NCBI RefSeq assembly: GCF_017654505.1
Contig: NC_054534.1
Span: 23,160,252-23,224,251, forward strand
DNA length: 64,000 bases
Source of the DNA: Polyodon spathula
Taxonomy: Eukaryota; Chordata; Actinopteri; Acipenseriformes; Polyodontidae
Direction: 5' to 3'
Part shown: positions 1 through 11,252 of the stretch, piece by piece
Layout of the letters: each line of letters opens with the position of its first letter
Position numbering within the stretch: the first letter of the stretch is position 1
Translations under genes and position numbers: made by a program
The notes under the pieces: model-generated
Database searches by the model: none
Told to the model about the DNA's origin: nothing
Seen by the model: only the letters and a program-made list of their open reading frames with translations

Positions 1-588
1 AGAGCTTTCATTCATGCCTGACATGCTTTTGAGTCTGCTTTGACACACTGCTGAGGTGAAAAGACCTGAAAGTAAGGTATGCACACTGGGAGCTCTCTTT
101 AACCTAGTATGGTACCAGATATCATCTGACTTATCACCATGTATTGACATCTGCAAGCTGCAAGTCAGTATAGTAGTAGATACTGTATTAAGTGCTCAGA
201 TGACCAGTCCTTCTGTTTCTATGACTGCACAAGTAATTAATGTTTCATGTGAAAGATCATAGAAAGTGATAACTCATTGGACCATTTTGGAAAACACATT
301 GCAGACCCGTCATATCAAATCAAAGTCATCTCGGTTGCCCATGGTGGCTCTCCATCCTAATGACAGGTGTTTCTAATTTGATTATAACTACTCATCTAAG
401 GGTTATTTAGTGGTTTGACACAAGGAATACTGTTTAAACATGAAGATTCACTATTGACAGCCCAGGTGGTCCTAATATATACAGGCATGTTTAAGATAGG
501 TTGACTCAAGTGCAGTGCACTATAATTTCCCACTTTTAACCAGAAGGTGGCAGCAATTGCACGGGGCTGATCGGATCATGCAGTTTTA
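1..588. other. Unassigned AT-rich sequence
   Basis: No coding signal, repeat family or RNA gene is recognised. The open frames here are short and lack any exon-like context. Confidence 0.5.
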
Positions 589-596
589 GTCTAAAA

Positions 597-789
597 CAGG
601 GGTCTCCAGCTCTGGTCCCGGAGACCCCCAATCCTGCAGGTTTTATAGGTGTATTTACGTCAAAGATCTCAAACACATGTTAATCTTGACTAATTAAGCC
701 AATAATTGGTTCAATTAAGTAACTGAAAGCTTGTTGAAATGAAACTTGGAAGACCCTGTAGCTCTCTAGGACCAGGATTGGAGATCCTG
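597..789. mobile_element. Short hAT-type MITE
   Basis: This is a 193-bp non-autonomous element with imperfect terminal inverted repeats of about 30 bp. The left end begins caggggtctccagctctgg, and the right end reads ggaccaggattggagatcctg minus its first base on the forward strand, which is its inverted counterpart. It is flanked by 8-bp direct repeats, gtctaaaa on the left and gtctagaa on the right, with one mismatch. An 8-bp target duplication is the hallmark of hAT transposons. It has no coding capacity. The sequence type is common in fish genomes, which is knowledge of the family and not something computed here. Confidence 0.7.
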
Positions 790-797
790 GTCTAGAA

Positions 798-1511
798 GAG
801 TATACAACATGGGAAGACTGAAGGGAATAGTATGTGCTTGCAAATCCATGGCTTGCTACAGTCAGCCAAGTGAAAAAGGGAAAGGTCTTGATATATGATT
901 TGATGAAGAATTTGGTCAAAATTCCCACACAATTACTAGGTAATTTTTAGTATTTAACATATTGTCATTATAGTGTAGTTTCATAATCTAAAACTAATCA
1001 TCCATTTACTGAGAAAACATAACACTGTTTGCCATGCTAAATATTAGAATCTGTCCAGTCTATTTTGACCACTTCACAGCCATTTCTTTAAACCAACACC
1101 ATAAAGTACAGTAACTTAAATCCGTTTTAGCCAATCATAGTGCTCAGTTAGTCAGGGCCATTTTGTAATGCCAACCGTTCCACCTAACCCACACTTTCCC
1201 TTCTTTTAACGAAGGTCTGATAGTGTTTATCAAAAACCCTTGGTGTCCTGTTCTTCACCACAAGATGGCAGCTGTGGCACAGGGTTTCTCACACTGCAGT
1301 GCAGTGATGCTCAGAAAGGCTCTGTCCCAGAAGTCACAGCATTTATATAGAAGAGAAATGAAGCATGTTCAGGAAGTTACAGTATTGGTTTGGCAACAGC
1401 AATTATTTAATTGAATTTCTTTCCTGGTTTGTATAGACAGACAGGATTAGTGTGCACCAGTAATCCTTGGTACCACAAACAGTGGAAAACGACAGTTCCA
1501 TTGGTCTTTGT
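798..1511. other. Unassigned sequence
   Basis: No gene or repeat recognised. Two short open frames (1223-1414 and 1411-1611) have no domain, no exon borders and no compositional signal. Confidence 0.4.
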
Positions 1512-1944
1512 ATTATCAATCAATCAATCAATTCTTTATTTATATAATGCTTTTCATACAAAAAGTATATCAAAGAACTGTACAGGACAAAACAGAAGAA
1601 GAGCAAAATGATATTTGTGTGCATAGAAATAAAAGAAAAACAGAGTTTAGAATTCAGTTTAAAAAAAGGCAATATAAAAAATAGAAGAAAATCCATATAC
1701 AATGTAATACATATGTATAGAGAAAAAAGAGAGAAACACAGTTTAAAATACAGTTCAAAAAAGCTAATCCTAATCCACTTGATGTAACACTTTTGATATG
1801 AGGTGGCAGTGCAGTCCACAATCTGGGAACACGGTGACTAAAAGCTCTCTCTCTCTTCTTTTTTTTTGTGTTGAAAAAAACAGTGTGAACACCTCTGTGT
1901 CTTCAGGAGAATCATAGTCCCCTAGAATTTAGTACATATGATAG

Positions 1945-1946
<2 letters not shown>

Positions 1947-2006
<60 letters not shown>

Positions 2007-2007
2007 G
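1947..2007. repeat. (TA)n microsatellite inside the LINE fragment
   Basis: About 60 bp of near-perfect alternating TA. It lies inside the C-terminal coding part of the dead LINE, so it arose or inserted after the copy was inactivated. Confidence 0.95.
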
Positions 2008-2110
2008 TGACTAGAAGCTCCTTTATATAATCTGGTGCCATACCTTTAAGTGCTTTATATGTCAGAAGTCAAATTTTAACATCAACTCTAAACTTCACTG
2101 GGAGCTAGTG

Positions 2111-2819
2111 CAGTGAAGTCTAGCAGCTGCATTCTGTATCAGCTGCAATGGTCTAGCAGCTGAGTTCTGTATCAGCTGCAGTGAAGCCTAGCAGCCACAT
2201 TCTGTATCAGCTGCAATGAAGCCTAGCAGCTGCATTCTGTATCAGCTGCATTCTGTATCAGCTGCAATGAAGCCTAGCAGCCGCATTCTGTATCAGCTGC
2301 AATGAAGCCTAGCAGCCGCATTCTGTATCAGCTGCAATGAAGTCTAGCAGCTGCATTCTGTATCAGCTGCAGTGAAGCCTAGCAGCTGCATTCTGTATCA
2401 GCTGCAGTGAAGCCTAGCAGCCACATTCTGTATCAGCTGCAATGAAGCCTAGCAGCTGCATTCTGTATCAGCTGCATTCTGTATCAGCTGCAGTGAAGCC
2501 TAGCAGCTGCATTCTGTATCAGCTGCAATTAAGTCTAGCAGCCGCATTCTGTATCAGCTGCAGTGAAGCCTAGCAGCTGCATTCTGTATCAGCTGCAGTG
2601 AAGCCTAGCAGCTGCATTCTGTATCAGCTGCAGTGAAGCCTAGCAGCTGCATTCTGTATCAGCTGCAATGAAGTCTAGCAGCTGCATTCTGTATCAGCTG
2701 CATTCTGTATCAGCTGCAATGAAGTCTAGCAGCTGCATTCTGTATCAGCTGCAGTGAAATCTAGCAGATGCATTCTGTATCAGCTGCATTCTGTAATAGG
2801 TGCATTCTGTATCAACTGC
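2111..2819. repeat. 35-bp minisatellite derived from LINE RT coding sequence
   Basis: About 20 head-to-tail copies of a 35-bp unit with the core agcagctgcattctgtatca followed by gctgcagtgaagcct. Several arrays contain an extra 16-bp sub-unit (attctgtatcagctgc), at about 2236, 2470, 2700 and 2785. Units differ at a few positions (aagcc/aagtc, agtg/aatg, agctgc/agccgc/agccac). On the reverse strand the core encodes LQLIQNAAAR, which is the conserved LINE peptide expected at exactly this point of the surrounding RT fragment. A single-copy version of the same peptide segment starts near 2780-2840. The 35-bp unit is not a multiple of three, so expansion destroyed the frame. Confidence 0.93.
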
Positions 2820-3340
2820 AGGCGATTTATGGTGTAACCCGAAAGCCCAGTGAATAGAGCATTGCAATAGTCAAGTCGGGAAAACACAAAAGCATGAATT
2901 AGTTTCTCAGTATCAGACAAAGCAATGTTATGCAAATGGTATAAAGACACTTTGCTGACATTGCGAATATGCCACTGTGACTCAAATAAGACCCCTAGAT
3001 TTTTCACTTGTTTTTATGTTTGTGGTCAAATTGCTCAGATCTATTTTTAGAGATGTTGTTGCTTCTAATTGGCGCTGAGAACCTAACAGCAGAACCTCTG
3101 TCTTATCAGAGTTTAACTGTAAAAAAAAAGAAAAAGTGGACCATCCACCTCTTCACACCAGTAAAGCATTCAGCTAAGGCTGATACAGCCCAGCTGTCAT
3201 CAGGTTTTACAGATATGCAGAGCTGTGTGTCATTGGCATAGCAGTGCAAGTTAACATGGTTACGGATTATCTCACCCAGTGGTAACAGGTACAAAGAGAA
3301 AAGAGTAGGTCCCAGTACAGAGGGCAGTACTTCATCACAG

Positions 3341-4330
3341 GTACAGTAGAGTCTATCTCTCTATTATGTATTCATAACACAATCGTAATGATGTCCACTA
3401 GTCTTCATAACAGCTGATGAGTTTGTTTCCCAACTGTGACTCAATATATCTCTGCAGACAGTAAGTAAAATAATGTTCTTGATACATTCATACGTTCTAA
3501 TCTTAATTTGATGGTTCTTCATTTTAAAATTAGAATTTGCCTTACTTTAGCATTGGAAGTCTGAGAAGCATAAGAAACAGTAAAAATCTTACAAATATAT
3601 TGAACCTATACATTCTCACTAACTTCCAGAAGGCACAATATATAGTAAGATGTGTACCATGCAAGATAGCTGATAGTTAGGTAAAGCTGGTAAGAAAAAG
3701 TGTACATTTTATCAAGCATTAAAACTATTGGAAGGCAGTAGTATTAACAGTACTGTAAAATCACTATGTTTGGCAAAGTGTAAGAACAAATAGGTTGTGT
3801 TGTCACGGCATTAATATTTTTACGATGTACAACTTCATGGCTTTCTTCACATCATTCAAACACCACATCCATAGCGCTATTCTTATCAAAGAAGGAATCA
3901 CTGTATTAGTCCAGAAAAAGTATTTTAATCTCCCATTCATTGTGTATTTAAGACCAAGGCCATTTTGTCCTCAGTGACCTTTATTTGACTACAGTGACAA
4001 CTGCTGAATGTGTGCATGAACATTTTTAGACATAATAAATAAATACAGTACATGTACTGATAGAAACTTTTTTTTTTTTAAGAACATCACAAACCAATCC
4101 ACAGCTGTTCTAGCTGAGTGACTAATGAAATACGATCCTTTTGTAGCATTGCCAATATGTTGCTCTTACTAGTGACATTTCTGTAGCACAGATGGGCTGA
4201 AGTGAGTGCAGCATGGAAGCACTTAAGCTGTCACCTTGCATAAAGGTTTAATCAGCTAATCCTTTGTTCGTACTTCTCTGAGTAATGTACTTTGATATAA
4301 GGAACAAGTCCTGGTGTTGTAGAATCATTT
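3341..4330. other. Unassigned AT-rich sequence
   Basis: No gene or repeat family recognised. A short poly-T run lies near 4069-4079. The open frame 3795-3977 has no supporting context. Confidence 0.4.
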
Positions 4331-4334
4331 CAGT

Positions 4335-6160
4335 ATGAGTACAGTTAAATACAAGAAGAGGGAATCCTGTCCCCTCTGGGGAATACTTTCTCCAAAATCA
4401 TGCTTTGAAAATCGGAGCTTGAGTTGCTGAGGGCCACCCCATTACCCAAGTCACAAGTCAACCAGCTGCTGGTCATGCTGGGTGTTGAGAAGGAAAAAGA
4501 AACAGCTGCATTTACAGGAACAAATAGAGGTAACAAATATAGAGTTTAGTTTATCTGCACTCTACTGCATCTGTATCTCTAAAAAAACATACATTAAAGT
4601 ACAATGCTGAAGAACCTTTCTCTTTTTAAGGCCCACAGCTAAACTATAATCTATATAGAGCCTGTACTTTTGAATTGTAATGAACAATAGGGACTCTGTA
4701 TATAAGGTTCAACAGCAACTGCTGTCAAACTACACTAATATAATCCATAAAGACATTTTGAGATGGTTGCCTAATTGTATTACCACCATTTACTTTTAGT
4801 TTAATCAAATACTTTTCTGGTATATGAAAGAACACAAAGAGAAGTGGTTGTGTTTGGTGGATAGTGTTGTCAAAATGTTAATATGTTTACCATGAAAATA
4901 TATATTGTTTTTGTTTTAATCTCTTAAATCTTATTTTCTTCACCGTCTATTGAGTCTGTGTTATTTGGTACTATTTTATATTTTTTAAACGTATCTTACT
5001 GAACTTGTAGTCAGACCTGTTTTTATTTTATTCAGCTTGTGTGTGTGATTGTCTGACTCTATGACAGCCCACATGTCATCAAAGGCTTTCAAGACAAAAA
5101 AAGTCTTTATTAATTGCAAGACTGCAATACAAATTAAAACAACAACAAAAACTGCTTGAAACAGAAACCTGATTTATATTTTTATAGTGCAGGATTTGGC
5201 CACTTTATCTCCAGGGCAGTTACATAACCTTCAATTGCAAAAATAATAACCTATAGGATACACATCTAAAAGATACTGATTGCAGGTAAATGAGACGTTG
5301 CAAGAAAAGAAATCGATACATTTTCAAGCAAGATGCCTCTTGCTCATTTACACTTGTTCTCTAAGAGCATATGGATATCTTACAATTACTGTGGTCTCAT
5401 TTCATATCAGCAGCTAAAATGGTTGTCACCATGGCTAGGCAGAAAAATTACTAAATAAATAACTGAGGGTAGATGGTTGTATCTGTTTAGATGAGTGTTT
5501 CCACTCTGCTTCCTTGATACAGAGATGCACATGTACTGCAGGTAAACCATGTGACTTAGGGGACATTAAGACATCAATTTATTGGAACAAAATAATGTTC
5601 CATTAAAAACCATATGAAAGCTGGAAGGAAGTGTTCTATTGCTCTTCCTTCTCATCCAATCAGCAGCTTTGTGCATCATGCGTATAAATGATGCTACTGC
5701 TGGGAATTAGTTCAAGCTAGGAATCAGAGCGACAAGCAGTAAACAGCTCAGTTCTCACACAATAATATTCCAGTATTTTTCACTTGATACATTTGCTGTT
5801 ATGAAAATCTCTTTATTTACAGGAATTACACATGCCTTACCAGTAGATGAGTAGTGATTTACAATTATACTGTGCCGGTATTAGATACTTTATTGGGTCT
5901 ATACAGGTCCAGTTCTGGTATATCAAATCAATATATGTTGACTTAACACTGCATCTTTTGTGTCCATGCCACTACCTGATTTCTATCCATATTCAGTTGT
6001 TACAATTCTGTAAAAACCTGTTGTCCTAAATAGAAGAGAAAGGCAGAATATAGAAACAATCAATAAACAACTGAACTGGCAATGGTAAAAGCATAATTTT
6101 GAATTCAATTTAAATGTAATCCTTTTCAATGTAATCCTTTATCCGTATGAAGCCAGCTAA
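4335..6160. repeat. Tandem duplication, copy 1 (about 1.8 kb)
   Basis: Most of this segment reappears in the same order and orientation at 6165-9178. Matching blocks include the start (agagggaatcctgtcccctc here, agagggtatcctgtcccctc in copy 2), the stretch around 5005-5095 against 7112-7200 (ttgtagtcag...tctgactctat...caaaggcttt), the stretch 5280-5460 against 8333-8490 (ctcttgctcatttacac), and the module 5645-5849 against 8683-8887. Divergence in the flanks is roughly 8-15 per cent by eye. This copy lacks the insertions found in copy 2 and so approximates the original unit. A reverse-strand open frame at 4345-4536 is not kept in copy 2, so I do not call it a gene. Confidence 0.88.
5645..5849 (+). 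promoter_or_regulatory. Invariant 205-bp CCAAT/TATA module, copy 1
   Basis: These 205 bp are identical, base for base, to 8683-8887, while sequence on both sides differs between the copies. The module contains a CCAAT box (catccaatcagcag, near 5653) and, about 27 bp further on, a TATA box (gtataaatgatg, near 5682), giving an expected start site near 5712. About 100 bp downstream is an ATG (5801) opening a 17-codon frame MKISLFTGITHALPVDE before a stop. The frame overlaps tttatttacag at 5813-5823, a good splice acceptor, so it may instead be an intron end. The layout (CCAAT, TATA, short leader, first exon) fits an RNA polymerase II promoter. Which gene it would drive is unknown. Purifying selection, recent gene conversion, or membership in a high-copy repeat could each explain the identity. 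Confidence 0.5.
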
Positions 6161-6646
6161 ATACAAGTTAAAGAAAAGAAGAGGGTATCCTGTCCCCTCT
6201 GGGGAATACTTTCTCCGAAATCAAGCTTTGAAAATCCGCGCTTGAGTTGCTAAGGGACATCCCATTACCCAAGTCACAAGTCAACCAGTCTGACCACTGT
6301 TGAACAGCTGCTGGTCATGCTGGGTGTTGAGAAGGAAAAAGAAACAGCTGCATTTACAGGAACAAATAACGGCAACAAATATAGAGTTTAGTTCATCTGC
6401 ACTCTACTGCACCTGTATCTTAAAAAAAACATAAATTAAAGTACAATACTGAAGAACCTTTCTCTTTGTAAGGCCCACAGCTAAACTATACTCTATATGG
6501 AGCCTGTACTTTTGAATTTTAATGAACAATAGGGACTCTGTATTTAAGGTTCAACAGCAACTGCAGTCAGAATAACCCATAAAGACAATTTCAGATGTTT
6601 GTCTAATTGTATTAACACATGTATTTTTTGTATTTTATCTTATTAA

Positions 6647-7109
6647 AGAGTAAGTAGAGAGGTTGTGGAAACTGCAGTGTTATGTGTCCCTATGTGCTAC
6701 TACAACTGTTTAAATAAAGTACCTTTAAAGTCTGTTTCAAAGCTCTTTTTAAAATGGCCGCTCTAGTGCTCTAGGTTTGAGATCTGTCCTCTAAATCACA
6801 GCACTGCAGAAAGAGAGATTTTTTTTTAAACATAGTAAGAAGTGCTGTGGCTTTTCTGTACCACATCGTGGATCGTTATTGCTGTGTTACTTGTTTGACA
6901 ATGTGGGCAAAAATCCTTACACTATCAGTGCACTAGAGCAGACATTTTGAAAAGAGCTTTGAAACAGACTTTAAAATTATAAGTGTAAAAGGTTGCCAGG
7001 ATGTTAACAATGAAAAGAAAGATTACAGGTACGTTATTTAAACAGCTGTAGCAATACATGGGGACATATAACGCTATATTTTTCGGAACCCCAGTACTGT
7101 ATTTACTCT
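6647..7109. mobile_element. TTAA-target foldback element (Kolobok/piggyBac-type MITE)
   Basis: 463 bp bounded by TTAA on both sides (6643-6646 and 7110-7113). The termini are inverted: AGAGTAAGTA on the left, and on the right TATTTACTCT, whose complement is AGAGTAAATA. Inversion extends far inward: ctgtttcaaagctcttttta at about 6730 pairs with aaagagctttgaaacag at about 6951, and tgtccctatgtgctac near 6681 pairs with the region near 7050-7066. The arms occupy roughly 6647-6772 and 6927-7109, separated by a loop of about 150 bp, and the right arm carries an interruption near 6980-7020. TTAA duplications are known for piggyBac and Kolobok elements. The AGAGTAA terminus suits a Kolobok/T2-like MITE, but that assignment is inference. 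Confidence 0.75.
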
Positions 7110-7227
7110 TTAAGGTTGTAGTCAGAAATGTTTTCATTTTATTCAGATTGTGAATGTGTTCCTCTGACTCTATAACAGCCTACAGGTCAACAAAGGCTTT
7201 TAAGATGAAAGAAGTTGGTTAGCTCAT

Positions 7228-7960
7228 TTCCACAGTCTATTTTTGCCACATGGCTACAGAATCTCCTGAGGTTTTTTTTTTTGCATACTTCAAACAGGAT
7301 TCAAGGTGGGCTTTCTTGAGTAATGGTTTCCTTCTTGCCACCCTACCATACAGGCCAGATTTGTGGAGTGCTTGGGATTTTGTTGTCACATGCACACTTT
7401 GACCAGTCTTGGCCATAAAAGCCTGTCGCTCTTGTAAAGTTGACATTGGCCTCTTGGTAGCCTCTTTGATCAGTCTCCTTCTTGCTCAGTCATCCAGTTT
7501 GGAGGGACGGTCTGATCTAGGCAGGGTCTTGGAGGTGCTATACACCTTAATCGTCTTGACCGTGCTGCAAGGGATATTCAAGGCTGTTGATATTTTTTTT
7601 ATACCCATCCTCTGATCTGTGCCTTTCAACAACTTTGTCCCGTAGTTCTTTTGAAAGAGCCTTAGTGCTCATGGTTGAGTCTTTGCTTTGCATTACCCAG
7701 CAGAGGGAACCTACAGGAACTGCTGAATTTATCCTGAAATCATGTGAATCACTACATTTTAACAAAGGTGGAGGCCACTTAACTTGGTGTGTGATTTTGA
7801 AGGCGATTGGTTACACCTGAGCTAATTTAGGATTACAAGGGGGTGGACACCTATCCAACCAAGCTATAAGCTATTTCAGTTTTTATTTTTAATTAATTTT
7901 TTACAACTTTCTAGAATATTTTTTTCACTTAGAAGTTGTGGGGTAGGATGATAAAATAGT
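7228..7960 (-). pseudogene. Tc1-like transposase, N-terminal fragment
   Basis: On the reverse strand an ATG near 7672 opens a frame reading MSTKALSKELRDKVVERH, the typical start of a Tc1 transposase helix-turn-helix region. A frameshift after about 35 codons leads to a second frame (7446 down to 7237) with the segment YGRVARRKPLLKKAHLESCL, which precedes the DDE catalytic core in the family. The fragment stops near 7228, before the catalytic domain. Upstream, to about 7960, lies leader and terminal-repeat-like sequence (gggtggacacctatccaacc). Only one end is evident. It lies in copy 2 of the tandem duplication and is absent from copy 1. The copy is dead. Confidence 0.8.
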
Positions 7961-8009
7961 GCATTTATACAATAATGCATAATTCCAGGCTATAAGGCAA
8001 CAAAAGACT

Positions 8010-8160
<151 letters not shown>

Positions 8161-8682
8161 TGTTCAAATAGTTTATTCTTAAAATACAAATACTCAAGTA
8201 TCAGAAGGAAACTGCCAATATGGATGACCAGATTCAACCTGTCAGTAAATTTGTTTTGATTTGTTTTGTGCATCTCATTGTAAAAATAAGAAAGTTGGCA
8301 CCATTTGTACCTTAGAGGGTTAAAATCCCTCAATTGTAGATAAATGAGATGTTACCAGAAAATAAATCAGCATATTTTCCAGCAAGATCCCTCTTGCTCA
8401 TTTACACATGTTCTCTGAGAGCATATAAAGATCTTATAATGACTGTGGTCTCATTTCATATAAGTATCAGAAGCTAAATTGGTAAGCTAAAATATTTAAG
8501 TAAAAAATTGATGGTAGATGGTTGTATCTGTTTAGATGAATGTTTCCACTCTGCTTCCTTGATGCAGAGATGCACATTTAGGTAAACCAAGTGAATTAGG
8601 GGACATAAAGGCACAGCGCTATATCTACATATTGGAACAAAATAATGTTGCCTGGAAACCAGATGGAAGTGTTCTATTGCTT

Positions 8683-8887
8683 TTCCTTCTCATCCAATCA
8701 GCAGCTTTGTGCATCATGCGTATAAATGATGCTACTGCTGGGAATTAGTTCAAGCTAGGAATCAGAGCGACAAGCAGTAAACAGCTCAGTTCTCACACAA
8801 TAATATTCCAGTATTTTTCACTTGATACATTTGCTGTTATGAAAATCTCTTTATTTACAGGAATTACACATGCCTTACCAGTAGATG
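8683..8887 (+). promoter_or_regulatory. Invariant 205-bp CCAAT/TATA module, copy 2
   Basis: Identical to 5645-5849 at every position, with only one mismatch in a further 14 bp upstream. The CCAAT box is near 8691 and the TATA box near 8720. The ATG at 8839 opens the frame MKISLFTGITHALPVDGH and then stops, so the predicted peptide diverges exactly where module identity ends. Sequence immediately downstream (gtagatgggcactgatg) no longer matches copy 1 well, and a (GT)n tract lies 65 bp beyond. If the module is a promoter, the duplication created two start sites about 3 kb apart in the same orientation. Confidence 0.5.
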
Positions 8888-8950
8888 GGCACTGATGAAC
8901 AATGCACATTTATACTGTGCCGGTATTAGATTACTGTTTCTATACAGGTC

Positions 8951-8952
<2 letters not shown>

Positions 8953-9027
<75 letters not shown>
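8953..9027. repeat. (GT)n microsatellite
   Basis: 75 bp of perfect GT. Copy 1 of the duplication has a single 'gttctggt' at the equivalent position, so the tract expanded after duplication. Confidence 0.97.
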
Positions 9028-9028
<1 letters not shown>

Positions 9029-9178
9029 TCCTAAATAGAAGTGAAATGTAGAAGTTAGAAACGACCAATAAACAATTATTTTGGCAGTGGTATAAAGCAT
9101 CATTTCAAATTCAATTTAAATGTCATTGTTACATACAGTAATCTGTTTATTCGGTAAATGTGTGTTGGGGCTAAATAC

Positions 9179-11209
9179 AGCCACAAGATGGCAGAAGGTA
9201 CCCATATTGAAAGCCTGTTTTTAGCCTCCTAACCCTTAATGGTAAAATCAGTTCAGGTTAAATTAGTGCTAAAAATTTACAACTCTCAATTTGCACTCTT
9301 TTTTTACCTCAGTAACCGTACCCATTTTATCATGTATTTATAGTAATTATCTACTGGCTGACATAGTTTTACAAATCTTTATTTTACTAGCAGTATTCTA
9401 AGTTTTTTATTTTATAGTAATAAAGTAAAGGCATATATATATGGCATTACAAGTATTACATGACTACAGGGAAAACAGCATAGCTCCAAAATATCTCAGA
9501 TTTATCTAATTATTTATTTATTTATTTATTTACGTAATGTATTTGTTATCATTAATGTAAGCCACAGGTGGCCTCCAATAGTTTTACAGTGAATGGTAAA
9601 ATGGTTACTGGTTTCCAGGAAAGTAAAATAAGCCAGCATTGCCTTATTTATAAAAAGCTAAAAACCTGAACAATGAGCTGCAACAAATCTAATATACTGC
9701 TGACCATTACTGGAATTTTCAAACTTTTTAAATAAATAGATTTGTAATTTGACACATCTGCCACTAGATGTCAGTAAACAGCTGCAACTGTCGCAGCCTT
9801 AGACACGTGAACTGCAGCAAACCACAGTGAATGTTATTGTTATTGTGTGTCACTCCATGTGCCTGCTGATGCTGCTCTGTGGTGTTCACCCCACTGAACA
9901 ATAAGCTTGAACCTCCCCTGGGAACTCAATGTATTCTGCTGCTTACTATGATTTAACACGTGTTACACCACGATTCATTCTGGCCTTTGAGTCTAACATT
10001 TAAAGCACATGTGGCAGAACTTTAAAACCTGACATTGTCTGTGGAGGACTATTGACTGTTTAATATTTACCAGGATGCATGCCTGAGAGAAACAAATGCA
10101 TTCAAATGAAAGTTTTAGCATGCAATTAATCATTGATGTACAATAAAGCTCCTGCACAGTGGACAATGTTACTAATTCCTCAGACTTATTTGTGAAATAA
10201 ACCTTTTAATTATGCTTTGAGAAGGAGATAGAGACATTAAGTACCCTTAAGCATGGATAGTGCAGTTTGATGATATCCTGTCCTGATGATAACTGTCCTG
10301 TGATTTGTGCCTTGATGTTTTTACCGTTATTTATTTATTTTCAGTTAGTAACACTTAAATAATATTTCTAGTGTATTATGTATTATATGAATTTGCCATC
10401 AAATTGTGTTTGTTCCAGGCAACTAATGTTGTTTTGAGTTACCAACAAAGGGGAACTCATCACCAAAAAATCAACACATCACAGAAACATGTAGAGGAGG
10501 AAGAAAAAATATGGGCTAATGATTGAAGTGCAACGCAAGAGTAACCAAGGAGATGGCCTGTTGTGTGCTTCTTCTTATGTCCTGACCTGGAGAGACATTT
10601 GTAGGTTAGTCTGAAGATATGAAAATCAGAAATGAAGGGAGAATGCACAATGCGCATCATATTTCAGCCAGTTATCTCAATTTAATCATTTAGGTTTGTA
10701 TCACTGGTACTTATCTACTGAGAGTTATGAGAGTGTTATTTTGGCCTTGTTTACATTCAGGCCCTTGAAATACACTGTCTGACCCACAGTTGTATCTAGC
10801 AAATTAATGTATAGTGCTTTTGTCACAGTTTGTATTAATTCAAAAGGATATGCTTTTTTTGTTTTCAATGCATGAAAACCAGAAACAACAAAAAAAAAGA
10901 TAAATGAATGTTGACCTAAATTGTACCATTTTACACATTTTAAATAACGAGAAGGAGCTGCTTCACAAAGTACATCACACTCCACTAAACATCAACACAG
11001 AAACACTTTAAGCAGGAAAAGCAGGAAATGTTCTTACCTGCTAATTATAGACAATAAACATGTTGTCTGTCACGTGCATACAGAGCAGGGAAAATGTGTC
11101 AAAACCATGGCACTGAGTGAAGAGAGGCTGTGGAGTAATCATAAAGTGCTGGAACACTACAGAGAATAGCATTGTAAGTACAGAGGATATAGAATGAGGT
11201 TACACATAC

Positions 11210-11252
<43 letters not shown>

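Larger units (their letters stand above)
1512..3340 (-). pseudogene. Non-LTR retrotransposon (L2/CR1-type) 3' fragment, dead reverse transcriptase
   Basis: Read on the reverse strand from 3340 downward, this is the C-terminal half of a LINE RT and its 3' tail. The RT block C-like motif HCYANDTQLCISVKPDD is visible near 3235; families normally have YADD, so the first catalytic aspartate is replaced by asparagine. A conserved thumb-region stretch follows around 2800-3000 (LIHAFVFSRLDYCNALFTGL). Further down, in other frames, are pieces resembling LHW-PVKFRVD, ALKGMAPDYIKEL and SHRVPRLWTALP, which are typical of the end of these ORFs. The 3' terminus at about 1512-1530 carries four tgat-type repeats, a usual tail for such LINEs. 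The frame is broken by frameshifts, by a (TA)n tract at 1947-2007 and by a minisatellite at 2111-2819. It is 5' truncated and non-functional. The exact clade (L2, Rex or CR1) is uncertain. Confidence 0.8.

Noticed and set aside
2111..2819. Regularly repeated units as a CRISPR array
   Set aside because: Units are contiguous with no unique spacers, and the setting is a vertebrate LINE; it is a minisatellite.
4345..4536. 63-codon reverse frame in tandem copy 1
   Set aside because: Copy 2 carries a 20-26 bp difference and stops that destroy the frame, so it is not conserved as protein.
5801..5854. 17-codon frame MKISLFTGITHALPVDE as a secreted peptide gene
   Set aside because: Too short for a proven signal peptide plus product, and it overlaps a splice-acceptor-like sequence; reported only within the promoter module.
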